Both the position numbers and the translations under genes were made by a program. Below are positions 40,085-50,064 of a stretch of DNA of 64,000 nt, in pieces. How positions within the stretch are numbered: position 1 is the first letter of the stretch; each line of letters starts with the position of its first letter. The notes beneath the pieces were generated by a model, which made no database searches, was not told the origin of the DNA, and saw only the letters and a list, made by a program, of their open reading frames with translations. Origin of the DNA: Flavobacteriaceae bacterium (lineage in GTDB: Bacteria > Bacteroidota > Bacteroidia > Flavobacteriales > Flavobacteriaceae); contig JAGYKX010000005.1 of assembly GCA_018401115.1 (NCBI GenBank), forward strand, positions 806,001-870,000. The letters are read 5' to 3'.

Positions 40085-40851
40085 GTAACAGAATAAATCA
40101 AAGAATGGCAGACCCTAAAAAAGTCTTGTCCATCTATTTTACGGCAGGCTATCCTGAAAAAGAAGACACCGTAAAGGTCTTGAACCAACTGCAGGAAGCG
40201 GGCGTAGATCTAGTAGAAATAGGACTCCCATTTAGCGACCCTTTAGCAGACGGCCCCACCATTCAAGACAGCTCAACTGCCGCCCTAAAAAATGGCATGC
40301 ATACCCAACTGCTCTTTGATCAACTAAAAGACATTCGAAAAAGCATTCACATTCCCCTAATTGTGATGGGCTATTTTAACCCCATGCTACAATATGGCGT
40401 AGACGCCTTTTTGAGTCAGTGTGCCCAAATAGGAATTGATGGGATTATTATGCCAGACCTGCCCTTAGCAGAATATGAGCAGCACTACAAAAAGCTCTAT
40501 GAAAAATACGGCATAAAAAACATTTTTTTAATTACCCCTCAAACCTCAGATGCACGAATTAAAGCTATTGATCAGGCGTCAGATAGTTTTATTTATTTAG
40601 TGAGTACTGCAAGTGTGACTGGAAGCAAAAGTGGTTTTGGAGTAGAACAAGAAGCGTATTTTGAAAGAATTGCCCAAATGAACCTCAAAAATCCCCTAGT
40701 AGTTGGTTTCGGGATTCATGACGCAAATACCTTCTCACAAGCTACAAAACATACCTCTGGAGCCATTATAGGTTCTGCTTTTATTAAGACTATTACTGAA
40801 AAAGGACTTGCGGGAATAAGCCCATTTATAAAAAGTCTTAGACCTCTCTAG
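40081..40851 (+). CDS. trpA: Tryptophan synthase subunit alpha
   Basis: [36 protein letters not shown] overlap with trpB. Confidence 0.98.
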   Translation: MSNRINQRMADPKKVLSIYFTAGYPEKEDTVKVLNQLQEAGVDLVEIGLPFSDPLADGPTIQDSSTAALKNGMHTQLLFDQLKDIRKSIHIPLIVMGYFNPMLQYGVDAFLSQCAQIGIDGIIMPDLPLAEYEQHYKKLYEKYGIKNIFLITPQTSDARIKAIDQASDSFIYLVSTASVTGSKSGFGVEQEAYFERIAQMNLKNPLVVGFGIHDANTFSQATKHTSGAIIGSAFIKTITEKGLAGISPFIKSLRPL

Positions 40852-40969
40852 TTCAGCTTCAAAAACCAGCTGTTATTGGTCACATTGCTTATCTGACCCT
40901 TAATTAAAAATGTTGACCGCGCAAAATAAATCACTTGAGTATCAATTTTGACCTCTCAAAACAAATCAG

Positions 40970-41209
40970 ATGATCTACTTTAAAAAATTTCTAATCAAAA
41001 ATCTAGGGCTTATAGCCCTATTAAGTGTCACCCTAGGCTTGGCTCCTTTTAATCCAGAACCTCATATCTGGGGCAAAATTAAATGGATCCAAGGCGGCGC
41101 CAAAGGTATGCAACTCATTGATTGGTGGGACACCTTTTTCCATGGCGCCCCCTTTATATTATTAGTCCTTGCACTTATTTTTAAAGGGCTATCTTTATTG
41201 GAGAAATAA
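40970..41209 (+). CDS. Conserved small membrane protein (79 aa)
   Basis: Two hydrophobic segments flanking EPHIWGKIKWIQGGAKGMQLIDWWDTFFHGAP. Confidence 0.7.
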   Translation: MIYFKKFLIKNLGLIALLSVTLGLAPFNPEPHIWGKIKWIQGGAKGMQLIDWWDTFFHGAPFILLVLALIFKGLSLLEK

Positions 41210-41227
41210 CATACAAATACCAACCAT

Positions 41228-42724
41228 ATGAAAAACCTCATGCAATTTCTATTCCTATTTTTAAGCGCTTTTGGTATTGCTCAGACTACGTCTGAGATTA
41301 AAGGTCAGGTAAGGCACTCTATAGATGAACTGAGGGATTTTGTGGCCATTCCCAATGACGCAAATATGCCAGCAGATATTAATAGGAACATCACTTGGCT
41401 TACGGAAAAATTTTCTGATCGTGGTTTTAATACAGCCGTACTTCCCACAGATGGGTTGCCCCTTTTCTTTGCGGCATTGCCTATGGATCCTGCTAAAAAA
41501 ACCCTGCTTTTTTATATGCACTTAGACGGCCAACCGGTGGCTCCAGAATTATGGGATCAGGAAAATCCTTATGAGGTGGTGCTTAAAAAACCAGTCGGTG
41601 ATCAGTGGGAAACCACTTCTTTTGAAGAATTGAATGAAGATATTCCAATGGAATGGAGGCTTTACGGAAGGTCTACCTCGGACGACAAGGGACCTATTGT
41701 CATGCTCCTAAACAGTCTTGATCTACTGAAAAAAAACAATGTTAGCTTGCCTTTTAACATTAAGGTGGTCTTAGACGGAGAAGAAGAAAAGAGCAGTAAA
41801 CCACTCGCCAAAGCGGTGAACACCTATAAAGATTTATTAGAGGCAGATTATTTAATTATTAATGACGGTCCTGTTCACGCCTCAGGACAACCTACCATTG
41901 TATATGGATGTAGGGGTATTACTACCTTAAGGATATGGACTTATGGTCCCATAAAACCACAACACTCTGGTCATTATGGAAATTATGCACCCAATCCAGC
42001 CATTGAAATGGCCCACCTCCTCTCAAGTTTAAAATCTCCGGATGGAAAGGTATTGGTAGCGGGTTACTATGATGGTATTGAATTGAGCGAATCTGACAAA
42101 GCTGTTTTAAAGGCAGTGCCGGACACTGCGGATTATATTAACAACCTATTGGGCATTCACAAGCCAGATGCGGTGGGGGCTTTTTATCAGGAGGCGCTTC
42201 AATTTCCTTCCCTTAATGTTAGGGGAATGGCGAGCGGATGGGTAGGCGACCAAGCCAGAACTATTGTACCAGATATGGCTACTGTTGAAATTGATTTGAG
42301 GTTGGTGACTGAAACTGACGGAGCGCGCTTACAAAATCTAGTAGAAGCACATTTAAAAAAACAAGGCTATACTATTTTTAATGAGGCTCCTACCAAGGCA
42401 GATCGAATGGCCTATCCAAAAGTGATTAGACTCAAGAAAGGATCTGTTACACCTGCTTTTAGAACAGATCTGAGCCTGCCTTTTGGGGGGCATTTAAAAT
42501 CTTTATTGGAGGATAATTTCAATACTGAGGTGGTACAAATTAGAACCATGGGGGGTACTGTGCCTATTGCACCTTTTGTAAATGCCTTAAAAATTCCTGC
42601 CTATATTTTACCTATGGTGAATCCGGACAATAATCAGCACAGCCCTAACGAAAACTTAAAAATTGGTCAGATTGAGTACGGAATAAAAACCTTTTACAAG
42701 GTATTGAGCAGTCCTTTTGAATAG
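41228..42724 (+). CDS. M20 family metallopeptidase (secreted)
   Basis: Signal peptide; LFYMHLDGQP, GRSTSDDKGPIVML, VVLDGEEEKSS. Confidence 0.9.
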   Translation: MKNLMQFLFLFLSAFGIAQTTSEIKGQVRHSIDELRDFVAIPNDANMPADINRNITWLTEKFSDRGFNTAVLPTDGLPLFFAALPMDPAKKTLLFYMHLDGQPVAPELWDQENPYEVVLKKPVGDQWETTSFEELNEDIPMEWRLYGRSTSDDKGPIVMLLNSLDLLKKNNVSLPFNIKVVLDGEEEKSSKPLAKAVNTYKDLLEADYLIINDGPVHASGQPTIVYGCRGITTLRIWTYGPIKPQHSGHYGNYAPNPAIEMAHLLSSLKSPDGKVLVAGYYDGIELSESDKAVLKAVPDTADYINNLLGIHKPDAVGAFYQEALQFPSLNVRGMASGWVGDQARTIVPDMATVEIDLRLVTETDGARLQNLVEAHLKKQGYTIFNEAPTKADRMAYPKVIRLKKGSVTPAFRTDLSLPFGGHLKSLLEDNFNTEVVQIRTMGGTVPIAPFVNALKIPAYILPMVNPDNNQHSPNENLKIGQIEYGIKTFYKVLSSPFE

Positions 42725-42845
42725 GGATTGAACACCATAAAAAATCTGATGTTAGGAATTAAACCGTACTTTAAAAATAGGTGTTGCCTTATCTAAAAAT
42801 ATGTTAAAGTAGAACTGTCTTGAATTATAACCATCTTGAAACGGA

Positions 42846-43607
42846 CTATCTCACAAAGACAGGATTCATGGGGTCTTTGGTCTCTTCTGGACTGAAAGCG
42901 TAGCCTTCAAGATTAAAACCTAGTATCCCATCCAGGTCTTGAATGTTGTTTTGAACGGCGTAACGCACCATAAGCCCTCTCGCCTTCTTGGCATAAAAAC
43001 TTATGATCTTGAGTTTGTCATTTTTCCAGTCTTTAAATACTGGTGAGACCACCTTCATGTGTAAGGATTTTGCATCTAAGGCAGAGAAATATTCATTACT
43101 CGCTAGATTCACTAGTGTTTCCGAAGCCTCCATTTGTGTATTCAGGTGGGCCGTTAAGGTTTCCTTCCAAAAACTATAGAGGTTCTTATGGGATCCAATT
43201 TCTAGAGAAGTCCCCATCTCTAAACGATAAGCTTGTATAAGGTCAAGCGGTTTTAGCATACCGTATAAACCAGAGAGAATAAGCAATTGATCTTGTAAGG
43301 CATGAACTTCTTTATCGCTCATTGAAAAAACATCTATGCCCTGATATACATCGCCACTGAAGGTATAAATTGCAGGTCTCGCGTTGTCTGGCGTAAAGGG
43401 CCATGTGAAATCCTGATTACGCTGCCAGTTGAGTTGAGACAATTTATCAGAGATATTCATGAGAGAACTCAGTTCTTTGGGTTTCTTTTTGGCCAATGTA
43501 GTGTTAATGGTCTTGGATTGATCTAGAAATACGGGCTCACTGTATTTCGTGGTCGGAAGGGCTGTTTCAAAATCTAAAGATTTAGCAGGCGATATAATGA
43601 ATTTCAT
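42846..43607 (-). CDS. yaaA: Peroxide stress protein YaaA
   Basis: MKFIISPAKSLDFE; ILSGLYGMLKPLDLIQAYRLEMGT; SFYAKKARGLMVRY. Confidence 0.96.
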   Translation of the reverse strand: MKFIISPAKSLDFETALPTTKYSEPVFLDQSKTINTTLAKKKPKELSSLMNISDKLSQLNWQRNQDFTWPFTPDNARPAIYTFSGDVYQGIDVFSMSDKEVHALQDQLLILSGLYGMLKPLDLIQAYRLEMGTSLEIGSHKNLYSFWKETLTAHLNTQMEASETLVNLASNEYFSALDAKSLHMKVVSPVFKDWKNDKLKIISFYAKKARGLMVRYAVQNNIQDLDGILGFNLEGYAFSPEETKDPMNPVFVR

Positions 43608-43671
43608 AGCAAATGAATTTTAGCGTAAAAATACAGGTTTTTAGTGATTTTTAAAAACCACTAAAAAAGTA

Positions 43672-44721
43672 TTATTCTTGCTGGTGTTGTGCATAGCTGC
43701 GCCACTTTTCAATGCAGCTTAGCATGTCTTCTGGAATAGGAGTGTTAAAACGCATGAGCTCACCAGAGCTCGGATGCACAAAACCGAGGGTTTTGGCATG
43801 CAAGGCCTGCCTTGGCAGGGCCTTAAATACATTGTCTACAAACTGCTTGTATTTAGTAAAAGTGGTGCCTTTTAAAATTTTCTCTCCACCATAGCGCTCG
43901 TCATTGAAAAGCGTATGTCCAATGTGCTTCATATGAGCCCTAATCTGATGGGTCCTACCTGTTTCTAAAACACAGGAGACAAGGGTCACATAACCCAATC
44001 GTTCAATCACTTTATAATGGGTAACAGCTTCTTTACCTTGATCTCCTTCTGGAAAAACAGCCATTTGAAGCCTGTTCTTTGGGTGTCTTCCTATATGGCC
44101 CCTCACCGTCCCTTGATTTTCCTCTACATTGCCCCACACAATAGCCACGTATTCTCGCTCAGAGGTTTTGTCAAAAAACTGCTTGGCTAAATGAGTCATG
44201 GCTTTAGAGGTTTTTGCCACTACCAGTAGACCAGAAGTGTCTTTATCTATCCTATGCACAAGTCCAGGTCTGTCATCTGAATTTAAGGGAAGATCTTTTA
44301 TGTGAAATAAGAGGGCGTTAATTAATGTACCTGAGTAATTTCCATGACCTGGGTGCACTACCATACCCGGTGGTTTATTGACCACCATAAGGTCCGAGTC
44401 TTCATAGATTACATCTAGAGGAATGTCTTCTGGGGCCAGGAGGAATTCATAAGGAGGATGGGTAAACATAACCTTAATTTCGTCTCCAGATTTTACCTTG
44501 TAATTCTGCTTCACCACCAGCTCATTGACCCAAATATGGCCTTCTTTTGCTGCTTGCTGAATTTTATTTCGCGTGGCATTCTCAATGAAATTCATGAGAT
44601 ATTTATCAATCCTTAGCGGCTCTTGCCCTTTGGAGGCTGTAAAAGAGAAATGCTCAAATAAATCTTCAGATTCCTGATCTGTGTAAGCATCTATTGGCGT
44701 GTTTTGATCTGTTTGAGACAT
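43672..44721 (-). CDS. rluD: RluA/RluD family pseudouridine synthase
   Basis: S4-like N-terminus; RPGLVHRIDKDTSGLLVVAKT; GRTHQIRAHMKHIGH. Confidence 0.93.
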   Translation of the reverse strand: MSQTDQNTPIDAYTDQESEDLFEHFSFTASKGQEPLRIDKYLMNFIENATRNKIQQAAKEGHIWVNELVVKQNYKVKSGDEIKVMFTHPPYEFLLAPEDIPLDVIYEDSDLMVVNKPPGMVVHPGHGNYSGTLINALLFHIKDLPLNSDDRPGLVHRIDKDTSGLLVVAKTSKAMTHLAKQFFDKTSEREYVAIVWGNVEENQGTVRGHIGRHPKNRLQMAVFPEGDQGKEAVTHYKVIERLGYVTLVSCVLETGRTHQIRAHMKHIGHTLFNDERYGGEKILKGTTFTKYKQFVDNVFKALPRQALHAKTLGFVHPSSGELMRFNTPIPEDMLSCIEKWRSYAQHQQE

Positions 44722-44845
44722 GATTGATGGGATAATAAAAACTAGGAATGAGAAACTAGAGATCTACTCTAATTTAAATACACTATTTATATTCGATTAA
44801 TTTCTATTCAATTGATTTCAGCCATTTTAAACTAGGCTCAAAGCT

Positions 44846-45442
44846 TTATTCTGGTATGGTCTGGTTTAAATTTGGCGATCCGTTTTCCGGTCTGTTACCA
44901 TTTCCACAAATAAGTTCTATTTCTGACATCTTAGGTAATTTAAAACCTGGCTTAATGAGTTTGTTCTGATACTTAACCCCATAGACCATATTCTTTCCTA
45001 AGGCGTCTATATAAGTTACTTTTTCTACTTTTAATCCAACCGCTTGCAACTTAGAGGTGGCATTTCTTTGCGTTACTTGAACCAGTTCTGGCAAACTTAT
45101 GTTGGCATAGCCCGATGGATTTAACTGCAAGTATATTTTCTTGTTTGCTTTGACCTCACTTCCTGGCTTAGGACTTTGACTAATTACTGCATTTTTAGGA
45201 AAATCGCTTCTAAAATTAGCTGAGTCAATGACTTGAAATCTAAGGGATTGAGCAGCTAAAATATGGGCCACCTCAGTAATCTCTTTTTTAGTTACATCTG
45301 GTACTACAATATAATTACCATGTGCTGTAGTCCAAGCCAACATTTGCATACTGATGACCACAACAAGAAATAGTACCAAGAAGGCACCAAAGATTTGTTT
45401 TAAAAAAAACCGGCTTTTTAAAAAAAGTATACTATTTTTCAT
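44846..45442 (-). CDS. PASTA domain-containing protein
   Basis: TM anchor then PDVTKKEITEVAHILAAQSLRF...ISQSPKPGSEVKANKKIYLQLN; start MKNSILF at 45442 favoured by promoter position. Confidence 0.85.
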   Translation of the reverse strand: MKNSILFLKSRFFLKQIFGAFLVLFLVVVISMQMLAWTTAHGNYIVVPDVTKKEITEVAHILAAQSLRFQVIDSANFRSDFPKNAVISQSPKPGSEVKANKKIYLQLNPSGYANISLPELVQVTQRNATSKLQAVGLKVEKVTYIDALGKNMVYGVKYQNKLIKPGFKLPKMSEIELICGNGNRPENGSPNLNQTIPE

Positions 45443-45460
45443 TGCGCTTAGCGATTGGTA

Positions 45461-45468
45461 CAAAGATA
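45461..45468 (-). promoter_or_regulatory. -7 element TATCTTTG (minus)
   Basis: Plus strand CAAAGATA, 18 nt upstream of the 45442 start. Confidence 0.45.
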
Positions 45469-45525
45469 GCAAAACCTTTGTGTTAGTAATTCTCAGTATT
45501 AGATAATTTATAAAAGTGTTTTCTG

Positions 45526-46497
45526 ATGAAAAAAACCATTGCAGTGATTATGGGAGGGTACACCAGTGAATTTGAAATTTCACTAAAAAGCGGCTCTGTA
45601 GTTGCAGCTCATTTAGATCCTGAAAAATACGAGGTATACCCTATAGTGATTACAAAAAATAGGTGGACCTATACTACTGATCACGGCGCAGTGTATCCTA
45701 TTCAAAAGGGAAATTTCAGTCTGGAACTCCCTCACAAGCAAGTTTTGTTTGACGGTGTTTTCAATGCCATTCACGGAAGCCCTGGAGAAGATGGTAAAAT
45801 TCAAGCTTACCTAGAACTTTTGGGTATTCCCCAAACTGCTTGTGATTTTTATCAAGCAGCGCTTACCTACAACAAAAGAGATTTGTTAAGTGTGCTAAAG
45901 CCCTATAGGATTGCCATGGCGAAATCTTATTTTCTGAACTATGGTGACCCTATAAATCATGAGGCTATTATTCAAAAAGTTGGTTTACCTTGTTTTGTAA
46001 AAGCCAATAGATCAGGAAGTAGTTTTGGTATTAGTAAGGTATATGCAATAGATCAGATGGAGGCTGCAATTGAGATTGCTTTTAAAGAAGATAAGGAGGT
46101 GATTATTGAAGAGGCCTTGGTGGGAAAAGAAGTGTCTGTGGGAGTGATTCAATACCAAGGTAAAACAAAGGTATTGCCTATTACAGAAATTATAAGTGAA
46201 AACGACTTTTTTGACTATCAGGCAAAATACGAAGGAAAATCTACAGAAATTACCCCTGCTACACTAGATCCTGAAGTGGAACAAAATATTATTGTTGTAG
46301 CTACATTTGTTTATAATACATTGAAATTAAAAGGCTTTACCAGATCTGAATTTATTTTAGTCAACAATGTTCCTCATCTATTAGAAGTAAATACAACACC
46401 GGGAATGACCCAACACAGCATACTACCTCAGCAAGCAAGAGAGGCTGGAATTTCGCTTCCAGAATTATTTGAAAGCGCCCTTGAATCTATATGGTAA
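45526..46497 (+). CDS. ddl: D-alanine--D-alanine ligase
   Basis: VIMGGYTSEFEISLKSG; NAIHGSPGEDGKIQAYLELL; LLEVNTTPGMT. Confidence 0.96.
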   Translation: MKKTIAVIMGGYTSEFEISLKSGSVVAAHLDPEKYEVYPIVITKNRWTYTTDHGAVYPIQKGNFSLELPHKQVLFDGVFNAIHGSPGEDGKIQAYLELLGIPQTACDFYQAALTYNKRDLLSVLKPYRIAMAKSYFLNYGDPINHEAIIQKVGLPCFVKANRSGSSFGISKVYAIDQMEAAIEIAFKEDKEVIIEEALVGKEVSVGVIQYQGKTKVLPITEIISENDFFDYQAKYEGKSTEITPATLDPEVEQNIIVVATFVYNTLKLKGFTRSEFILVNNVPHLLEVNTTPGMTQHSILPQQAREAGISLPELFESALESIW

Positions 46498-46589
46498 TTA
46501 TTTATTATGCTGTTTTTGGAAACTGGCAATACAAACGCTTGAAAAGCAAGTATATTTAAAGCTAAAACTAAATTGTTTAATTTTGTTGA

Positions 46590-47060
46590 ATGGATAAAAA
46601 AATAGCTGTTTTCCCGGGATCCTTTGATCCACTTACCCTTGGGCATTTAGATGTCATACAAAGAGGCATTACTCTTTTTGACAGGCTTATTATTGCCATT
46701 GGGGTAAATACGGATAAAAAGTATATGTTTTCATTAGAAGAGCGATTGGAAATACTCCAAGAAACATTTAAAGACGAACCCAAAATTAGCGTTCATACCT
46801 ACAGCGGTTTAACGGTAGATTTCTGTAAAGAAATTAAAGCAAACTTTATTCTTAGAGGACTCAGAAATCCTGCTGATTTTGAATTTGAAAAAGCCATTGC
46901 CCATACCAATAGAAAGCTCTCCGAAATTGAAACCGTTTTTTTACTCACCTCATCAGGTAAATCGTATATCAGTTCTTCAATTGTTAGAGATGTTATAAGA
47001 CACGGAGGTGATTATTCAGGGCTAGTTCCAAAAGCAGTATTAAATATTTCAAGAGAATAG
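46590..47060 (+). CDS. coaD: Pantetheine-phosphate adenylyltransferase
   Basis: AVFPGSFDPLTLGHLDVIQR; LRGLRNPADFEFE; SGKSYISSSIVRD. Confidence 0.97.
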   Translation: MDKKIAVFPGSFDPLTLGHLDVIQRGITLFDRLIIAIGVNTDKKYMFSLEERLEILQETFKDEPKISVHTYSGLTVDFCKEIKANFILRGLRNPADFEFEKAIAHTNRKLSEIETVFLLTSSGKSYISSSIVRDVIRHGGDYSGLVPKAVLNISRE

Positions 47061-47106
47061 CCTGAAAATTAACCTAGTTAGACCAACAAAGTTTTTAATC
47101 CCATAT

Positions 47107-47691
47107 CTATTCAAACAAAACTTTAATGTTGGTGAAAGAGTTCTGTAGGGCCTTTTTAATTTTATCTGGACCTTTCCACTTCACTTTAACAATACCTTCT
47201 TCTAATTGCCCCAGCAAAGGCCCATTATAAGAAGTTTTCATTGCAAACCAGTGCACTTCTTTAAGTTTGTATTGTCCGTTTCTCTTGAATATATGATAGG
47301 TAGTCCTCAAGAAGTTTTCAATCTCCAGGCCTTTTACACCAGTTTCCTCCTTCACTTCTCTTATTGCGGCAGCTTCAATAGTCTCCCCCTTGTCTACTTT
47401 ACCTTTTGGCAAATCCCACTTATCATTTCTATATATAAAAAGCACCTTTCCTTGTGGGTTAGTGACTACACCTCCTGCCGCTACAACCCTAGGTATGGTC
47501 TTAGAAAACTTGTTCAATATTTCTTCGTGGTTGGGATGGTATATATATGCTTTGTTAAGCTTCTTTTTAGAAAGTGCTGAAATGGCCTTTTGAATCGCTT
47601 CCTCATTTAATGGAAAATAAGTGCTTTCTTCAGATTCCGCCAGTTTATTTGTCAGAATCATAGGAGATTCATTCACAAAAACTTTATACAT
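47107..47691 (-). CDS. NUDIX hydrolase
   Basis: LPKGKVDKGETIEAAAIREVKEETGVKG Nudix box. Confidence 0.92.
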   Translation of the reverse strand: MYKVFVNESPMILTNKLAESEESTYFPLNEEAIQKAISALSKKKLNKAYIYHPNHEEILNKFSKTIPRVVAAGGVVTNPQGKVLFIYRNDKWDLPKGKVDKGETIEAAAIREVKEETGVKGLEIENFLRTTYHIFKRNGQYKLKEVHWFAMKTSYNGPLLGQLEEGIVKVKWKGPDKIKKALQNSFTNIKVLFE

Positions 47692-47694
47692 TTG
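47687..47694 (+). promoter_or_regulatory. -7 element TACATTTG, 4 nt before the pyrE ATG
   Basis: TAnnTTTG match overlapping the divergent NUDIX start codon. Confidence 0.4.
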
Positions 47695-47698
47695 TGTT

Positions 47699-48343
47699 AT
47701 GATTTTAGATAGCGAAACCGCAAAACAAACAGCTGCACTATTATTACAAATTAATGCAATAAAATTGAGACCAGAAAATCCTTTTTCTTGGGCCTCAGGA
47801 TGGAAATCTCCTATTTATTGCGATAACAGAATAGTGCTCTCATTTCCAGAGGCCAGAAAATTTGTATCCACAAAAATGGCAGCGCAAATAAAAACACTTT
47901 ACCCCAATCCAGATGCCATAGCTGGGGTTGCCACAGGAGCCATAGGCATGGGTTTATTGGTCGCTGAAATATTAGACCTCCCTTTTGTTTATATTAGACC
48001 TGAAGCAAAATCTCACGGAAGACAAAACAAAATTGAAGGGCAGTTGCAAGAGAATGCCAAAGTAGTTGTGATAGAAGACCTTATCTCAACAGGCAAAAGT
48101 AGTCTGAGAGCTGTTGATGCATTAGAAGAAGTAGGTGCAAAAGTTATGGGAATGTTAGCTATTTTCACATATGGTTTTGAAACTGCTGAAGAAAATTTCC
48201 TAAAGCAAAATACCACACTTCATACCTTGAGCGATTACAACTACTTAATTACACAAGCATCTAACGAGGGTACTGTAAGCAATGACTACCTAGACACTTT
48301 GAAAGAATGGAGGAAAAATCCCTCTCAGTGGAACCAACAATAA
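47699..48343 (+). CDS. pyrE: Orotate phosphoribosyltransferase
   Basis: FSWASGWKSPIYCDNR; VVVIEDLISTGKSSL; start at MILDSETAK. Confidence 0.95.
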   Translation: MILDSETAKQTAALLLQINAIKLRPENPFSWASGWKSPIYCDNRIVLSFPEARKFVSTKMAAQIKTLYPNPDAIAGVATGAIGMGLLVAEILDLPFVYIRPEAKSHGRQNKIEGQLQENAKVVVIEDLISTGKSSLRAVDALEEVGAKVMGMLAIFTYGFETAEENFLKQNTTLHTLSDYNYLITQASNEGTVSNDYLDTLKEWRKNPSQWNQQ

Positions 48344-48422
48344 TTCATAAGTAGTTGGTCTTATAAACACTTACTTATCGGAACAAACGGAAGTTTCGAT
48401 TAAACCAAAAGATTTTTATAAT

Positions 48423-48821
48423 ATGTTAATAGAAACGAGCCCAGTACTTTTAAATACTTCTGACAAATCGGTATTTAACTTCTTAAATGAAATTAAAAAT
48501 TTCGAACACCTCATGCCAGAGAACACCAGTAAATTTGAAGTCCTCAGCGAGGATCGTTTCCTCTTCGCTTTAAAAGGAATGCCGGAAATAGTTTTGCAAA
48601 AAAATGGATCAGAGGCCAACTCGTATGTATTATTGGGTGCTGCAAGTGATAAGTTACCTTTCACGCTTAAAGGAAATATCGTTAATAAAGATGAAGACAG
48701 CACAGAAGTACAATTGGTTTTTGAAGGCACCTTCAATGCCATGATGGAAATGATGATTAAGACACCTATTACAAATTTCGTGAATGCATTATCTGAAAAC
48801 TTAACTAAAGTTCAATTTTAA
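48423..48821 (+). CDS. SRPBCC family protein
   Basis: 132 aa; FLNEIKNFEHLMPENTSKFEVLSEDRFLFALKGMPEI. Confidence 0.7.
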   Translation: MLIETSPVLLNTSDKSVFNFLNEIKNFEHLMPENTSKFEVLSEDRFLFALKGMPEIVLQKNGSEANSYVLLGAASDKLPFTLKGNIVNKDEDSTEVQLVFEGTFNAMMEMMIKTPITNFVNALSENLTKVQF

Positions 48822-48840
48822 GCAAGCTCACTCAGCCCTG

Positions 48841-49569
48841 TTAAAGTTTCAAGGATACCTCCTTAAACTGAAAAAACTCTTTTAAGCCTTCTTGGTTTTC
48901 AATGATCAATGCTCCATTAGAGGAAACCCCTCTAATAATCCCTTGGAAGCTTTTTTGATTAGAACGTTTAAAAGTGTTTACCACTCCAAGGCCAAACAAT
49001 TGGCTTTCATAGCTGAACTTTAATGAGGAATAGGATATTTGCTCCATCTCGGCGAGCGATTTATCTAATTGAATCATTAAGATCTCAAGTAAGTAGTCCA
49101 GTTTAATAGCTAGCTTGGAATGTTCACTCAGTGCAGTAGCTTTTGTTAATTCAGGCATTGAAAACTTAAAAACATTCAATCCTATTCCAATGACACTTGA
49201 AGTGATTTCATTTCCTTGAATGGTATTCTCAATGAGAATTCCACCTGCTTTTTTACCCTGGATTAATATATCATTAGGCCATTTAACCCTTACATGCTCT
49301 GAAAATAGCGCGAAGACTTGACGCACTGCTAAAGAAATTGACATGGCTATTTTAAATTGATCCTTTAAAGGTATATTCAGTTGCTTTTTATAAATACTCA
49401 AACTAATACTACTGCCCTTTGAGCCCATCCAAGTATTTCCCAGTTGTCCTCTTCCTGCTGTTTGCTCTGTAGCTACAACAAAAGTATTGTCTTGTAACAT
49501 TCCTTTACCCAAAAGGTCTTTGAGGTAATCATTTGTAGAAGAAATTTTATCCAAATAAATAAGGGGCAT
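48841..49569 (-). CDS. birA: Biotin--[acetyl-CoA-carboxylase] ligase
   Basis: STNDYLK, TAGRGQLGNTWMG, VKWPNDILIQGKKAGGILIE. Confidence 0.94.
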   Translation of the reverse strand: MPLIYLDKISSTNDYLKDLLGKGMLQDNTFVVATEQTAGRGQLGNTWMGSKGSSISLSIYKKQLNIPLKDQFKIAMSISLAVRQVFALFSEHVRVKWPNDILIQGKKAGGILIENTIQGNEITSSVIGIGLNVFKFSMPELTKATALSEHSKLAIKLDYLLEILMIQLDKSLAEMEQISYSSLKFSYESQLFGLGVVNTFKRSNQKSFQGIIRGVSSNGALIIENQEGLKEFFQFKEVSLKL

Positions 49570-49682
49570 AAATAAAGATTTAATCTTTTAAAACAAGGCT
49601 AAAAAGCTGTTTAATCTTATGTTAAAAACAATAGCTAAGAACGTAAAAATATAATAACTTTGTAAAAATTTAAATTTTTTAA

Positions 49683-50057
49683 ATGTTAGATAAAAAAGGA
49701 GACGTAGATAATCTTATCTCATTAATTCTCAATGGAATAGAAGAAGTGAAAGGTTTAGATATTCAATTATTAGATCTTCGGGAAATAGAAAATACAGCCT
49801 GTGATTATTTCATTATTTGTAATGGAACTTCAAATACACATGTTAATGCCGTTGTTGGATCTATACAAAAAATAGTCAGTAAAACCATTCAAGACAAACC
49901 TTGGCATGTAGAAGGGTCTGAAAATGGAGAGTGGGTTTTACTGGATTATGTGAATGTTGTAGTTCACGTTTTTCAGAAACATATCAGAGAATATTACGAC
50001 ATAGAAAGCCTTTGGGGAGACGCCAAGGTCACTGCAATAACGAGTCCATCAAACTAA
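49683..50057 (+). CDS. rsfS: Ribosome silencing factor
   Basis: ACDYFIICNGTSNTHVNA; WVLLDYVNVVVHVF. Confidence 0.95.
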   Translation: MLDKKGDVDNLISLILNGIEEVKGLDIQLLDLREIENTACDYFIICNGTSNTHVNAVVGSIQKIVSKTIQDKPWHVEGSENGEWVLLDYVNVVVHVFQKHIREYYDIESLWGDAKVTAITSPSN

Positions 50058-50064
50058 AAATAAA

